Part shown: one piece after another, positions 8,475-17,471 of the stretch
Layout of the letters: the number at the start of each line of letters is the position of its first letter
Numbering within the stretch: the stretch's first letter is position 1
Notes under the pieces: model-generated
The model's input: the letters and a program-made list of their open reading frames with translations, nothing else
Told to the model about the DNA's origin: nothing
Database searches by the model: none
Source of the DNA: Candidatus Kapaibacterium sp.
GTDB lineage: Bacteria; Bacteroidota; Ignavibacteria; Kapaibacteriales; Kapaibacteriaceae
Assembly (NCBI GenBank): GCA_022842685.1
Contig: JALHPC010000017.1
Location: forward strand, 1 to 54,307
Reading direction: 5' to 3'
Length of the DNA stretch: 54,307 bases
Program-made: the position numbers and the translations under genes

Positions 8475-9168
8475 CTGCCACCTCGTCATCCGGTCCTGAC
8501 GTTTCGCGCATGCGATATCCCACGCCTCGTATGCTCTGGATGAGCGGTGGTGCCTCGGGACGTTCGATCTTTTGTCGCAACCGTTTTACATAGACGTCGA
8601 TAATGTTCGACTCGGGATCGAAGTTGTGCTTCCAAACATGTTGCATGATCATGCTGCGACTGAGTATGCGATCCCGATTTCGCATCAGGTACTCGAGTAA
8701 CGCATACTCTTTCGTTGTTAGCTCAATCTCCTTACCCTCACGGTATGCAAAGTGCGTAACGAGGTCGAGAACTAGGTCGCCAACGTGAAGCTTCGTCGAC
8801 TTCTCAGGAGTCGATCGACGCAGAATTGATCGCAAGCGTGCTGCCAGTTCTTCGAAGTGAAACGGCTTCGCCAAATAGTCATCCGCTCCGAGATCCAATC
8901 CCTGAACTCGATCCTCCATGCTACCACGCGCCGTTAGCATCAGAACAGGCACGCTGTTTCCCGCAGCACGTAGCTCGCGAAGCACCGAATAGCCGTCCAT
9001 TTTCGGGAGCATAACATCTAACACGATGGCGTCGAAGTGGTTTTCGAGGGCTAAAACCAGTCCCTCTTCGCCATCAGCGGCCGATTCAACAATGTACCGT
9101 TCCTCTTCAAGGCCCCTGCGAATGAAGCTGGCAACCTTCCGTTCATCTTCAACAACAAGTATGCGCAT
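8467..9168 (-). CDS. OmpR/PhoB-family response regulator (orphan)
   Basis: The 233-residue regulator has a receiver domain (about 1-120) with acidic pocket E7-D8, phospho-acceptor D51 (in I-V-L-D-V-M-L-P) and the conserved Lys in L-A-K-P-F. A winged-helix DNA-binding domain (about 128-222) contains E-L-T-T-K-E-Y-A-L-L-E-Y-L, V-W-K-H-N-F and V-Y-V-K-R-L-R-Q-K-I ending in R-G-V-G-Y-R-M. The closest look is to the CusR/heavy-metal subgroup. No histidine kinase gene is adjacent: the downstream gene is a MazG-like protein. ATG 9166-9168 gives the canonical M-R-I-L-V-V-E-D start. A TATTTTCG promoter element ends three bases before this ATG, suggesting a leaderless transcript. It is divergent from holB. 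Confidence 0.93.
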   Translation of the reverse strand: MRILVVEDERKVASFIRRGLEEERYIVESAADGEEGLVLALENHFDAIVLDVMLPKMDGYSVLRELRAAGNSVPVLMLTARGSMEDRVQGLDLGADDYLAKPFHFEELAARLRSILRRSTPEKSTKLHVGDLVLDLVTHFAYREGKEIELTTKEYALLEYLMRNRDRILSRSMIMQHVWKHNFDPESNIIDVYVKRLRQKIERPEAPPLIQSIRGVGYRMRETSGPDDEVADA

Positions 9169-9171
9169 GTC

Positions 9172-9179
9172 CGAAAATA
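9172..9179 (-). promoter_or_regulatory. -7 element of the response-regulator promoter (leaderless)
   Basis: TATTTTCG on the minus strand ends three bases before the ATG at 9168. If it works like TAnnTTTG, transcription starts at or beside the A of the start codon. Confidence 0.5.
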
Positions 9180-9214
9180 CAACGCACCGTACGATTCGTC
9201 GATTCTCGCCCACC

Positions 9215-9222
9215 TATCTTTG
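9215..9222 (+). promoter_or_regulatory. -7 element of the holB promoter (leaderless GTG)
   Basis: A perfect TATCTTTG ends three bases before the in-frame GTG at 9226. The 57-base divergent spacer therefore holds two opposed promoters that each seem to yield leaderless mRNA. Confidence 0.6.
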
Positions 9223-9225
9223 TGC

Positions 9226-10377
9226 GTGCCTTGGTCATCCGTTATCGGTCAACAGAACATTGCGGCGCTCCTGCAGCGAGCTATCGTTAGCAACCGCCTA
9301 CCCCACGCCCTGCTTCTTAGCGGTCGCGAAGGCGTGGGCAAAAGCGCCCTTGCCGTCGAACTCGCGCGGGCAACGAACTGCGAAGCTCCTCACGTCAGCG
9401 ACTATTCCATTGAGGCGTGCAACGAATGCCACTCGTGCACCCAAATGCGCTCACTCCAGCATCCCAACCTCCGATTCGTGATGTCCCTCCCGGCAGGTAC
9501 TGCCGATGCAGAGAACGACATGAAGGCCGACCTGATTGAAGACCTTCAACAGGCTCTCGCAAACAAGAGTACGAATCCTTATCATCAGATGCGAATCGAA
9601 GGAGCGACGCAGATCCGTATCGGGCAGATTCGCGACGTCAAACGCTCCTTGTCGCTTTCTGCCACGCAACGAGGCCGACGCGTCGTTGTAATCGTCGAAG
9701 CTCACGAAATGACCTCGGAGGCCTCAAACGCCTTTCTCAAGACTCTCGAAGAGCCGCACCCTAACGTTACCATCGTGCTCACGTCGTCGCGCCCCGAGCG
9801 CCTTCTGCAGACCATTGTATCCCGATGCCAACAACTCGCCTGCCCACCAATCGACGACGACGTGCTGGTTTCCTATCTTGTCGATAAGGGGCTTTGCACA
9901 ACCACCGAAGCACAGTTGGTAACTCCGTTTGCCGACGGTAGCGTTACACGCGCACGTGACTTCTTGGGCGAAGATGTTCAGGGCAACCGTAGCGACGTGG
10001 TTGAATTACTTCGTACAGCACTCCGCGGCCGAGACTTCCGCGCCGACCTTGTTGACCGCATACGCGCGATTACCGACGGACGAAACAAGCCCCGCATGGA
10101 GCTTATGTTGTCACTACTGGCAGTTTGGATCCGCGATGCAAAGGCCATCGCCGTTGCTGGTTACGATGCCCCCATCCAAAATGCCGATCAACGCGAAGCG
10201 CTCACACGCTTTGCGACGTCGTTCGGACACGCCGACGTTGCAAGCATCCTTGCCGACATAGAAAAAGCTGTAGGTGCCCTCCATCGCAACGTCACACCGG
10301 TGCTCGTCTTTCTGCGCTTAATGCTCTCGATACGCCGGTCATTGTTTCACGCCCGCGTCAAAGCGCCAACGGCATGA
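9226..10377 (+). CDS. holB: DNA polymerase III delta-prime subunit
   Basis: This is a clamp-loader ATPase-fold subunit that helps load the sliding clamp during replication. The 383-residue protein begins S-V-I-G-Q-Q, then H-A-L-L-L-S-G with Walker A G-R-E-G-V-G-K-S (33-40). A zinc site of C52, C65, C68 and C71 follows, then the E-A-H-E-M region (Walker B position), F-L-K-T-L-E-E-P and the S-R-C sensor motif (S-R-C-Q-Q-L). The intact P-loop and SRC resemble DnaX-like loader subunits, but the length and lack of a C-terminal extension favour delta-prime. An insertion of about 35 residues (roughly 85-125) lies between the zinc region and the core. I choose GTG 9226 because the TTG at 9220 lies inside the promoter element. 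Its stop overlaps the next start (ATGA). Confidence 0.88.
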   Translation: MPWSSVIGQQNIAALLQRAIVSNRLPHALLLSGREGVGKSALAVELARATNCEAPHVSDYSIEACNECHSCTQMRSLQHPNLRFVMSLPAGTADAENDMKADLIEDLQQALANKSTNPYHQMRIEGATQIRIGQIRDVKRSLSLSATQRGRRVVVIVEAHEMTSEASNAFLKTLEEPHPNVTIVLTSSRPERLLQTIVSRCQQLACPPIDDDVLVSYLVDKGLCTTTEAQLVTPFADGSVTRARDFLGEDVQGNRSDVVELLRTALRGRDFRADLVDRIRAITDGRNKPRMELMLSLLAVWIRDAKAIAVAGYDAPIQNADQREALTRFATSFGHADVASILADIEKAVGALHRNVTPVLVFLRLMLSIRRSLFHARVKAPTA

Positions 10378-13199
10378 CGCTCCGATATCTCGCCTGCTGC
10401 ATTGCTGTACTCATAAGTACAGCGCTTCCCATTGCCGCTCAGTACCGCATTCTACCCGCCAGCTTCAATCGATCTGGAAGCGTCGTTATCCCCGTCGTGC
10501 CTACCCCCATTACCGAGAGTGTCGAAGCTGTTATCGATGGCACTCCGGTTTCCATTGACTCCATCGTTTGTCCATCCGACGCATCGCCTATACCACTCCA
10601 CTCCATTCTTGCCATCGATGTGTCGGGCTCGATGGCCCGCGGAGGCCCGAACATTCTGCTGGCCAAGGAGGCCGCCCGAAGTTGGATTCGTGGACTGACG
10701 AACGGAAGTACATGCGCTATCACATCGTTCGACAACCTGCACTACCTTAATATCGACGCCACCGACGACACGTCTGCGCTCTTGTCCGTCATCGACCGCC
10801 TACGTCCGCGTGGCGGCACCAGCTACCGACAGGGATTAATGGGCATGCCCTATGGAGCGCTCCGCATTGCCGCTTCAACACCTCGCCGACGCGTCGTCGT
10901 ATTCCTCACCGATGGCGCCGGTACGATTGACACCTCCGAGGTGTTAGCGTTTGCCCGCAGCAACAACATCGCAGTGTACTGTATCAGTTTGGGCATGTCA
11001 ATGCCCAGTCCGCTGCGTACACTTGCTGAACGCTCTGGTGGACTTTGGTTCGAGAACATCACAACCGTCACGCAGGCCGTCGACGTGTACTCCACCATTG
11101 CCCTCGTTGCCGGTACGCCTCAACCGTGCTACGTTTATGCCACTCCTCCATCACGTTGCTCGACGTCCATACGTGGTACCGTTCGCATCGGCAACCAAAC
11201 CAGTGAATTCTCAGCCGAACTCCCAACCGAGTTTCAACAATCTGTCGAAGTCACTCCTATCAGTTCCTACATCGGTGTCGTTCCCGCCAACCAACGTCGA
11301 TCAGTCCGTCTCTACGTTAAAGCAACCGGCAAACCCGTCACGATAGTAGGTCTGAAAGGGGCATCGCCTGCAACGTTGCGCGTTGCCGATGGCGCTCTGC
11401 CCTTGTCGGTTGCTGCTGGAACTAGTGCACACTTCGATGTCGACCTTGCGGTTGCTGATACGACGTACACCATGGTTCCGATCGACGTTGTTGCCGACAG
11501 TTCATCGTGTCAGCCCCCAACGGTGTTCGTCATGGCTGGAAGTCCCCTCTCGCCAATGACGACACCTTCGCTTCGCATACTGCATCCCACTTCCAGCGGC
11601 GATATCACAGCAAAAACCAAGGTCGAGATACGCTACAGTGGCGTGCCAGTCGATGTGCCTGTGAGTGTCGATGTATCGCTCGACAATGGCTCGACGTGGA
11701 AGGCCGTGGCCGCATCTACAACGGGCGGTAAGGTTGGATGGACTGTTCCAGATACGGCGGTTACGACGGCGCGTGTGCGAGTTCGTCAGCTTGTTACAGG
11801 GCGCTCCAGCAAGTCTGCCGGTGCCCCTTTGCAGGAGAGTGTGAGTGACGTTCTTACGATTTCACGGTCGACGTTGTCTATGCGCGACGTACGTTTTGCT
11901 CCACAACACGTGGGATCGGTGCGCGACAGTTTAGTACAGGGCGCTATTGTTAATCGTGGCAAACGCGCTGTAACCATTGTAGCTCTCCGCCTTGAAGGAA
12001 CGCAGTCGATGGACTTTGGCCTTCACACTGCGGCCCCCTTCAGGTTAGCTGCCGGCGACTCGGTACAAGTCGAGCTTGCGTTTCAACCGCAAGCGCCCGG
12101 TGAGCGTGCTACAATGTTAGTAGCCGAGTTCGACGATGGTCAACGCATTGGCGTCCGCCTAACCGGCCGAGCCCTACCGCCTCTCCTACAGGCCAGTGCA
12201 TCGAGTCTGGACTTTGGCGACGTGCCAATCAACAGCACCGACGAGCGCTTTATCAAGGATGCCATCGTAAACACTGGTCGTTCAACGCTGATTGTTCGGA
12301 GTGTTCGACGCGTTGGTCCCGATGATACCAGCTTTGCAGTAATGTCGCCATCGTCGTTTCGCTTAGCCCCGGGCGAGTCGCATACGATACATGCCGCGTT
12401 TCATCCAATCGACGATGGCAGGCGATCGACAGCAATCGAGTTTCTTGTTGACGGTGTTGATCAACCGATAACCGTGATGTTGTTTGGTCGAGGGGTCGAC
12501 CCGACTACGGCGTGGAGCGATCCTACCACTTTTCGTTCAATCATCTTGCCAACGGCTGTTGTACCACCCGCCGGCACCATCACGGCTGGTGTGTATGATG
12601 CAGCCGGATATGCACTAACTGCTAGCCTAACAAACAACATCGCCGTGCTTGTAGGGGGCACTGTTCCATTTTCGAATCAGTGGATTGGCGTGGACGAATC
12701 CACTGCGTCGACCCAATTTGCGTGGTCGGCTGGAGCCAAATGTGGTTGGAATCTTGACACCAATCTCATCATTGGCGGCGGCTTGCAACACGGCATTTCG
12801 AATTACGATCGCATCGGTACACCCGAACTGGTTGAATCGCGCATCACGTTTACGGCGGCATGGGCTACCCTTGGCGTTGGCACCGACGATAGCCGACTGA
12901 ATCTGTACGCTGGCTATGCGTTCAAGGATCACAATACGGCGTTTACCGGAAGATTTAACGCCGATGCAACGATCATGGGTCTTGCATACGACGCTCGCAT
13001 TGCACGTTCGTGGAAGATATGCTCAGAGGCATTCTTTATGCGCACACTTCCGTTTGTGCCCATCACCGTAACGGCACGTTACTTTGGCGAGTCGTATGCA
13101 CTAGAGGCCGGCGTAACGTGCATAGCCATCCCTGCATCTGGTCAGCCGGCACCGTCCTTGCCAATCGTCCCGATGCTTACGTTCGTGAAGCGTTGGTAA
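10374..13199 (+). CDS. Secreted VWA / ASH-domain protein with C-terminal beta-barrel-like region
   Basis: The 941-residue exported protein has no named family. It starts with a signal peptide (about 1-22, cut near A-A-Q). A von Willebrand factor A domain follows (about 75-260), with an intact MIDAS: D-V-S-G-S (Asp near 82), the Thr of G-G-T-S-Y and Asp of L-T-D-G-A-G. After an Ig-like stretch with D-N-G-S-T-W-K (about 390-490) come two tandem ASH/HYDIN-like repeats (about 505-705), each with L-x-F/R-F-x-x-V and a closing G-R-A/G-R-G. The last 200 residues alternate polar and apolar residues, are rich in Gly and Tyr, and end in Trp, like outer-membrane barrels. It may display the VWA adhesion or scaffold module at the surface. 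ATG 10374 overlaps the holB stop. Its 3' end overlaps the convergent GH13 gene by 23 bases. Confidence 0.8.
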   Translation: MTLRYLACCIAVLISTALPIAAQYRILPASFNRSGSVVIPVVPTPITESVEAVIDGTPVSIDSIVCPSDASPIPLHSILAIDVSGSMARGGPNILLAKEAARSWIRGLTNGSTCAITSFDNLHYLNIDATDDTSALLSVIDRLRPRGGTSYRQGLMGMPYGALRIAASTPRRRVVVFLTDGAGTIDTSEVLAFARSNNIAVYCISLGMSMPSPLRTLAERSGGLWFENITTVTQAVDVYSTIALVAGTPQPCYVYATPPSRCSTSIRGTVRIGNQTSEFSAELPTEFQQSVEVTPISSYIGVVPANQRRSVRLYVKATGKPVTIVGLKGASPATLRVADGALPLSVAAGTSAHFDVDLAVADTTYTMVPIDVVADSSSCQPPTVFVMAGSPLSPMTTPSLRILHPTSSGDITAKTKVEIRYSGVPVDVPVSVDVSLDNGSTWKAVAASTTGGKVGWTVPDTAVTTARVRVRQLVTGRSSKSAGAPLQESVSDVLTISRSTLSMRDVRFAPQHVGSVRDSLVQGAIVNRGKRAVTIVALRLEGTQSMDFGLHTAAPFRLAAGDSVQVELAFQPQAPGERATMLVAEFDDGQRIGVRLTGRALPPLLQASASSLDFGDVPINSTDERFIKDAIVNTGRSTLIVRSVRRVGPDDTSFAVMSPSSFRLAPGESHTIHAAFHPIDDGRRSTAIEFLVDGVDQPITVMLFGRGVDPTTAWSDPTTFRSIILPTAVVPPAGTITAGVYDAAGYALTASLTNNIAVLVGGTVPFSNQWIGVDESTASTQFAWSAGAKCGWNLDTNLIIGGGLQHGISNYDRIGTPELVESRITFTAAWATLGVGTDDSRLNLYAGYAFKDHNTAFTGRFNADATIMGLAYDARIARSWKICSEAFFMRTLPFVPITVTARYFGESYALEAGVTCIAIPASGQPAPSLPIVPMLTFVKRW

Positions 13200-15057
13200 C
13201 AAGCGCTGCCAACACGAGTGTGCCATAGGGCTGGGCTTGCCAATCCAGCAATCCCTGCTGATGATTCCACGATACGACATCCGAAATCCCTAGTGTCTCA
13301 ACGTCGTCGGGAATCTCAATCTCAACATGCGCTGCGGAGTTCGTCAGCCACGTCAATACCAACACTGCATGGTGCGAGGTGCCGCAGTATCGGAGGTAGC
13401 CTATCGCGGCGTCCTTTCCGATTGGTACGATCACGTCGTCGTCTGTGGTGTGCCTGTGCCACTCCGACGCCGTAATGCCTGCATTGAGCTTGGCAATCTT
13501 GTCGATGATAGTCTGTTGGCCTTGCCACGGAAGAACGGCTGGAGAAAACAGGGGTAGCGACTCGCTATCGATATCGTCAAGCTCTTCGGTCGTAAAGCCG
13601 AGGCCTGTGTTAACGGGCGTGGTTTCGCCAAGCTCCATCCCTGCGTGAAGGAATGGAATGCCCTTAGGTAGCAAGCGCAGCAGCGTCCAAACGCACAGCG
13701 TTCTTTCGATGCCCCCTTCACGAGAAGCACTGCGTGGGGTGTTGTGAGACTCGGGCGTAGCCAAATATGCAAGTGGGATGTTACCGCTGGCAACACGATG
13801 GATAAATGCTCGCAGCTTTTCGTTGTTGTGGGCATCAAACGGTAAATATCCAAGCGTGGCATCATAGCCGGCGCGACGTGAGGCCTCGCCTAACGTGAAA
13901 TTCTCTTCCCACAACAAGACGTCGGCGCGTGCATGACGTGCCTCGGCAATCACACGATGACGCAGGTCTGCCGGCAAGGCATGTCCCATGTCAATCATGG
14001 CACCATCAACTCCGTGCACGCGAACAAAGTGCGGTATTACTTGAGCAATCAGGTTCCAGAGAAGGGCGTGGCGATATTCGGGACGTTCAAGGTTTCGTTC
14101 GAACATGCGCACCGTATTGTAGGCCATGTATCGAAAGTCCACGTGGTCGTGTAAACGCAGATACGTTACGTCCGACCATGCCGGCTGCGGATCATCGGGC
14201 GGCCAGTCGGCGAATGCTCCGGGAATACGCAGGCGACGGTTGTTGGCACCAACGCCAAGCCAGCCGCGCTCGTCGCGCTCTACACGACGCGGAGGAGCGG
14301 TAAACAAGTCAACATATGAGCGCGGTGGGGTGGGTAGACCTGACAGTATTCCCTGCTCCACTAGGTCTTTGGCACGCTGTAGATCGTCGGGCGCGAGTGC
14401 TGGGGCAGTAAGTGTACCACCGCATTCGTCAAGCCGCTGTTCATCAACCCAATAGAACCACTCCGGGTGGTGAGGTACCAGGTCGCTGTCGATCGATGCT
14501 GTTCGAAGCACAACGTCAACAACAACGCGGATATCCAACGCATGGCAGGCATCAACGAACGTGCGGAACTCCTCGTCGACACCAAGGCCCAAGGCTGGCT
14601 CGGCCAAACTTGGGTCCAGTCGAACGGGATGCCGAGCGGCATAGGGCGATCCAAGCGTGCCTTTACGCCCAACCACGCCACGATCAAGGATGGGAAGTAA
14701 GGAGATGACGGTAACACCAGCATCGGCCAGGTATGGCAGTAGAGCCGTCAGTTTTGCAAAGGAACCGTCGCTACACCAGCCATCAACTTCAGTGTGTGGG
14801 CCATGCTGCCATGCCGTAATGTGTCGAACCATACCGTTGTACACCACTGTAGAAACCGCCGAACGGCTTGACGGTCGTGGCTGCGCGATTCGTTGAAGAA
14901 TGCGCTCGAGTTGATGATAAAGGTAGTGTGGCGCGCCCCCAAATGTAACTGGGCTTTCGTTGCCTACCCATCTTCCGGGCACGTCGTAGCTATGCCAGGG
15001 CTCGCGCATAAGCTGCTCTAGACGTTGTTGGAGACGTAGCAGTCGCTCTGGTATCAT
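13177..15057 (-). CDS. GH13 alpha-amylase-clan protein, GlgE-like; third catalytic Asp not found
   Basis: The 626-residue protein has a GH13 (beta/alpha)8 barrel and a small C-terminal beta domain. Motif order: region I is R-V-V-V-D-V-V-L-R-T-A-S with S-D-L-V-P-H-H-P-E-W-F, as in the GlgE-type group. Region II nucleophile is in V-D-G-A-M-I-D-M-G. The acid/base Glu is in L-L-W-E-E-N-F. Region IV reads E-S-H-N-T-P-R, where relatives have an Asp (H-D or N-T-P-D). No signal peptide is visible, so it is probably cytoplasmic and may act in alpha-glucan or trehalose/maltose metabolism, transglycosylation or hydrolysis. The missing Asp makes catalysis doubtful or unusual. ATG 15055-15057 overlaps the uvrC stop by four bases. 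Confidence 0.8.
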   Translation of the reverse strand: MIPERLLRLQQRLEQLMREPWHSYDVPGRWVGNESPVTFGGAPHYLYHQLERILQRIAQPRPSSRSAVSTVVYNGMVRHITAWQHGPHTEVDGWCSDGSFAKLTALLPYLADAGVTVISLLPILDRGVVGRKGTLGSPYAARHPVRLDPSLAEPALGLGVDEEFRTFVDACHALDIRVVVDVVLRTASIDSDLVPHHPEWFYWVDEQRLDECGGTLTAPALAPDDLQRAKDLVEQGILSGLPTPPRSYVDLFTAPPRRVERDERGWLGVGANNRRLRIPGAFADWPPDDPQPAWSDVTYLRLHDHVDFRYMAYNTVRMFERNLERPEYRHALLWNLIAQVIPHFVRVHGVDGAMIDMGHALPADLRHRVIAEARHARADVLLWEENFTLGEASRRAGYDATLGYLPFDAHNNEKLRAFIHRVASGNIPLAYLATPESHNTPRSASREGGIERTLCVWTLLRLLPKGIPFLHAGMELGETTPVNTGLGFTTEELDDIDSESLPLFSPAVLPWQGQQTIIDKIAKLNAGITASEWHRHTTDDDVIVPIGKDAAIGYLRYCGTSHHAVLVLTWLTNSAAHVEIEIPDDVETLGISDVVSWNHQQGLLDWQAQPYGTLVLAALVTNASRT

Positions 15058-16934
15058 TGTGCCTCGTCGTGAGAAGTCTGGAAGTGTGCAACTACCTTCC
15101 TTGCAGCCGAAGGTCCAGCAACAGAAGCCAGCGATTCGAGATCGGCTTCGGCGATGGCCTTAACAGATCCGAAGGCGCGCAGCAGCTTGGTCGACGTCGT
15201 AGGCCCGATGCCGGGAACATCTGTGAGTTCTGTGCGAAGTGTACGTTTACTGCGAAGCTTCCGATGATACGTTATCGCGAATCGGTGGGCTTCGTCTCTG
15301 GCCTGTTGGAGTAATCGCAAGCTTGCAGATACCTTGGGTAGGTAGAGCGGATCCGACGTTCCGGGCTTGAAAACTTCTTCGAGTTTTTTTGCAAGACCAA
15401 CAACGGTAAAGCGGCCTTCCAATCCAAGATCACGCAGCACTTCCATGGCGTGGCTTAGTTGTCCCTTTCCACCATCAATAATCACCAGGTCAGGGAGTAC
15501 GGCGTCGTCGTCGTTTGCATTCGCAAAGCGCCGGCTCATCACTTCCTTCATGGCCTCGAAATCGTCGTTGCCTTCTACACTTCGAAGTCGATAGCTTCGG
15601 TATTCAGACTTCTTGGGTTTGCCGTCGAAGAACACCACCATAGACGACACGTAGTCGGTACCGTGGATATGCGAGTTGTCGTAGCATTCAATGCGCCTTG
15701 GTAAGGATGTCATAGCAAGATCGCGTTGCAAGTCGAGGACAGCTTTGGGCATAGACACGTCCTTTTGTGCCTGCTGCATAATGCTTTCACGCAGTAGCAT
15801 TTCGGCATTGGTTTCGGCCATGGCGATGAGCTTGCGTTTGTCGCCCACGCGTGGCACTACTACATGCGTGCGCTTGCCTAGGCGAACGCGAACGAAGTCC
15901 TCGATGGACTCTGGGTCTTCGACGTCTACGCCAACCAAGATTTCATCCGGAGCGGATTCGGCATCCACGTACCACCGTTCAACGGTAGACCGCAGGATAT
16001 CTGCGTCGGTCAGAATGTCGGCGGTGCCCCCTATCGTTGTCGAAAGTGTGTAGTGGCGCTTACCAATGAGTTTGCCTTCACGGATGATAAACACAACTAC
16101 ACAGGCCTGGGCTCCAATTCGGGCGAGAGCGAATACATCACGATCTGCATCAGAGTCGGCAAGGACCTTCTGTTTCGCGGAGTATTCGCGCAGTCGTTCT
16201 AATCGATGGCGCAGCACAAGGGCATCTTCGAAGCGCAGTTCCTCTGCGAGCAACTGCATACGCTGCTCCAGTTGGCGTTCTAGGTCGCGGGTTTTTCCGC
16301 TAAGAATCTGCTGGGCTTGACGGATGTATTCGTTGTAGGCCTCTTTGCTAATGTGACCTTCGCATGGGCCGTCGCACTTTTTGATGTGATAGTCTAAACA
16401 CACCTTCCACCTTCCGGCAGCAATACCTTCCTCGGAAAGGGGCAACTGACAAGACCGCAGGGGAAACACGGAGCGCAGTGTTTTGAGCAGGTAGTAGAGG
16501 TATGTGCCGTCGGTATATGGACCGAAGTACTTACTGCCATCGCGAACAACGCGGCGGGTCTTGAAGACCTGCGGAAACTCTTCCTTGGTGATACAGATAA
16601 ACGGATAGGACTTGTCATCCTTCAACAACACATTGTACCTTGGCCGATGCTCTTTAATCAATGTGTTCTCAAGGATAAGGGCTTCGGCTTCGGTATCGGT
16701 AACGATAACGTCCACGCTAGCGATGCGAGCCATCAGGGCCTTGGTTTTTGCATCGGCGGGTCTGTGCAACTGGGTGTACGACCGAACGCGTGCGCGAAGA
16801 TTCTTGGCCTTACCAACGTAGATGATGGTGCCTGTGGCATCTTTGTGTAAATACACGCCGGGCTTGGTTGGCAGTCGAGCCACTACGTCGGCAATCGGCG
16901 ATCCTGCTTCGTCGTTCACAGTACTGGCGTCCAT
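15054..16934 (-). CDS. uvrC: UvrABC excinuclease subunit C
   Basis: UvrC makes the two incisions around DNA lesions in nucleotide excision repair. The 626 residues include the N-terminal GIY-YIG nuclease (P-G-V-Y at 25-28, I-Y-V-G-K-A at about 38-43), the cysteine cluster with K-K-C-D-G-P-C, the UVR domain (about 200-240), the RNase H-like nuclease domain (E-C-Y-D-N-S-H and V-I-I-D-G-G-K-G-Q-L) and tandem helix-hairpin-helix at the end (V-P-G-I-G-P-T). It is translationally coupled to the GH13 gene, an unexpected partner. It is divergent from the lipoprotein gene, and the 54-base gap holds no perfect TAnnTTTG for uvrC. Confidence 0.96.
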   Translation of the reverse strand: MDASTVNDEAGSPIADVVARLPTKPGVYLHKDATGTIIYVGKAKNLRARVRSYTQLHRPADAKTKALMARIASVDVIVTDTEAEALILENTLIKEHRPRYNVLLKDDKSYPFICITKEEFPQVFKTRRVVRDGSKYFGPYTDGTYLYYLLKTLRSVFPLRSCQLPLSEEGIAAGRWKVCLDYHIKKCDGPCEGHISKEAYNEYIRQAQQILSGKTRDLERQLEQRMQLLAEELRFEDALVLRHRLERLREYSAKQKVLADSDADRDVFALARIGAQACVVVFIIREGKLIGKRHYTLSTTIGGTADILTDADILRSTVERWYVDAESAPDEILVGVDVEDPESIEDFVRVRLGKRTHVVVPRVGDKRKLIAMAETNAEMLLRESIMQQAQKDVSMPKAVLDLQRDLAMTSLPRRIECYDNSHIHGTDYVSSMVVFFDGKPKKSEYRSYRLRSVEGNDDFEAMKEVMSRRFANANDDDAVLPDLVIIDGGKGQLSHAMEVLRDLGLEGRFTVVGLAKKLEEVFKPGTSDPLYLPKVSASLRLLQQARDEAHRFAITYHRKLRSKRTLRTELTDVPGIGPTTSTKLLRAFGSVKAIAEADLESLASVAGPSAARKVVAHFQTSHDEAQ

Positions 16935-16988
16935 AGAGGCAAACTATGGACTTCGTTACATTCGTATAGCACAAGACCACGTACATTT

Positions 16989-17333
16989 ATGAGTCCTCAC
17001 ATCTCCTTACTTCTCCTTGCAGCAGCAGCTGGCCTTGCTAGCTGTGCTACTACGTCGTTTGCACCCGAACATCGTGCCAAGTGCGATGCGCCGCTCCTGC
17101 GTGTGGTTGATCACTGGGCCTCGGCACCGGCCGACAGCACGGTGCGAGTGCTCGTGGGTGTATACGACTCGACGTCGGCCTTCGACAAGCGCTTAGAGGC
17201 CTGCGGAGCACGCGTCACCCGCTTGGGCCCCACGTTTGTGGGCCTCGACGTTGGCACGAAGGCGATCCCGTGCGTTGCGGCGCTTCCGGGCGTCCAGCGC
17301 ATGGAGCTCGACGCAGGAGCAGCGCCGTTGTAA
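16989..17333 (+). CDS. Small lipoprotein resembling a subtilase prodomain (possible protease inhibitor)
   Basis: This 114-residue protein has a lipoprotein signal peptide with lipobox L-A-S-C (Cys19), so it is anchored in the envelope. The mature part has V-R-V-L-V-G-V-Y-D at the start, A-C-G-A-R-V-T-R-L-G in the middle and V-A-A-L-P-G-V-Q-R-M-E-L-D at the end. The strand-helix pattern ending in A-L-P-G-V-x-x-M-E is like the I9-type propeptide of S8 proteases (inference by pattern, not a proven match). A subtilase gene follows 138 bases downstream on the same strand. It could be a separate chaperone/inhibitor of that protease. A 6-bp GTGGGC/GCCCAC inverted repeat with a long loop follows the stop codon. 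No known family was recognised with certainty. Confidence 0.65.
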   Translation: MSPHISLLLLAAAAGLASCATTSFAPEHRAKCDAPLLRVVDHWASAPADSTVRVLVGVYDSTSAFDKRLEACGARVTRLGPTFVGLDVGTKAIPCVAALPGVQRMELDAGAAPL

Positions 17334-17423
17334 GTGGGGTGGGCACACCGTTCGTTTGACCGCCCACTGTCCCGCACAAAACGTTACGCGCAGCGTGTCG
17401 TGTAAACGTCACAAGCAGCGCAC

Positions 17424-17431
17424 TATATTTG
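17424..17431 (+). promoter_or_regulatory. -7 element before the subtilase gene
   Basis: TATATTTG matches TAnnTTTG and lies 40 bases before the subtilase ATG. No clear TTTG -33 partner is visible. Confidence 0.4.
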
Positions 17432-17471
17432 TTTGGTTCCTACTGTACTCTCCATTGCTGTGTTGACATCT

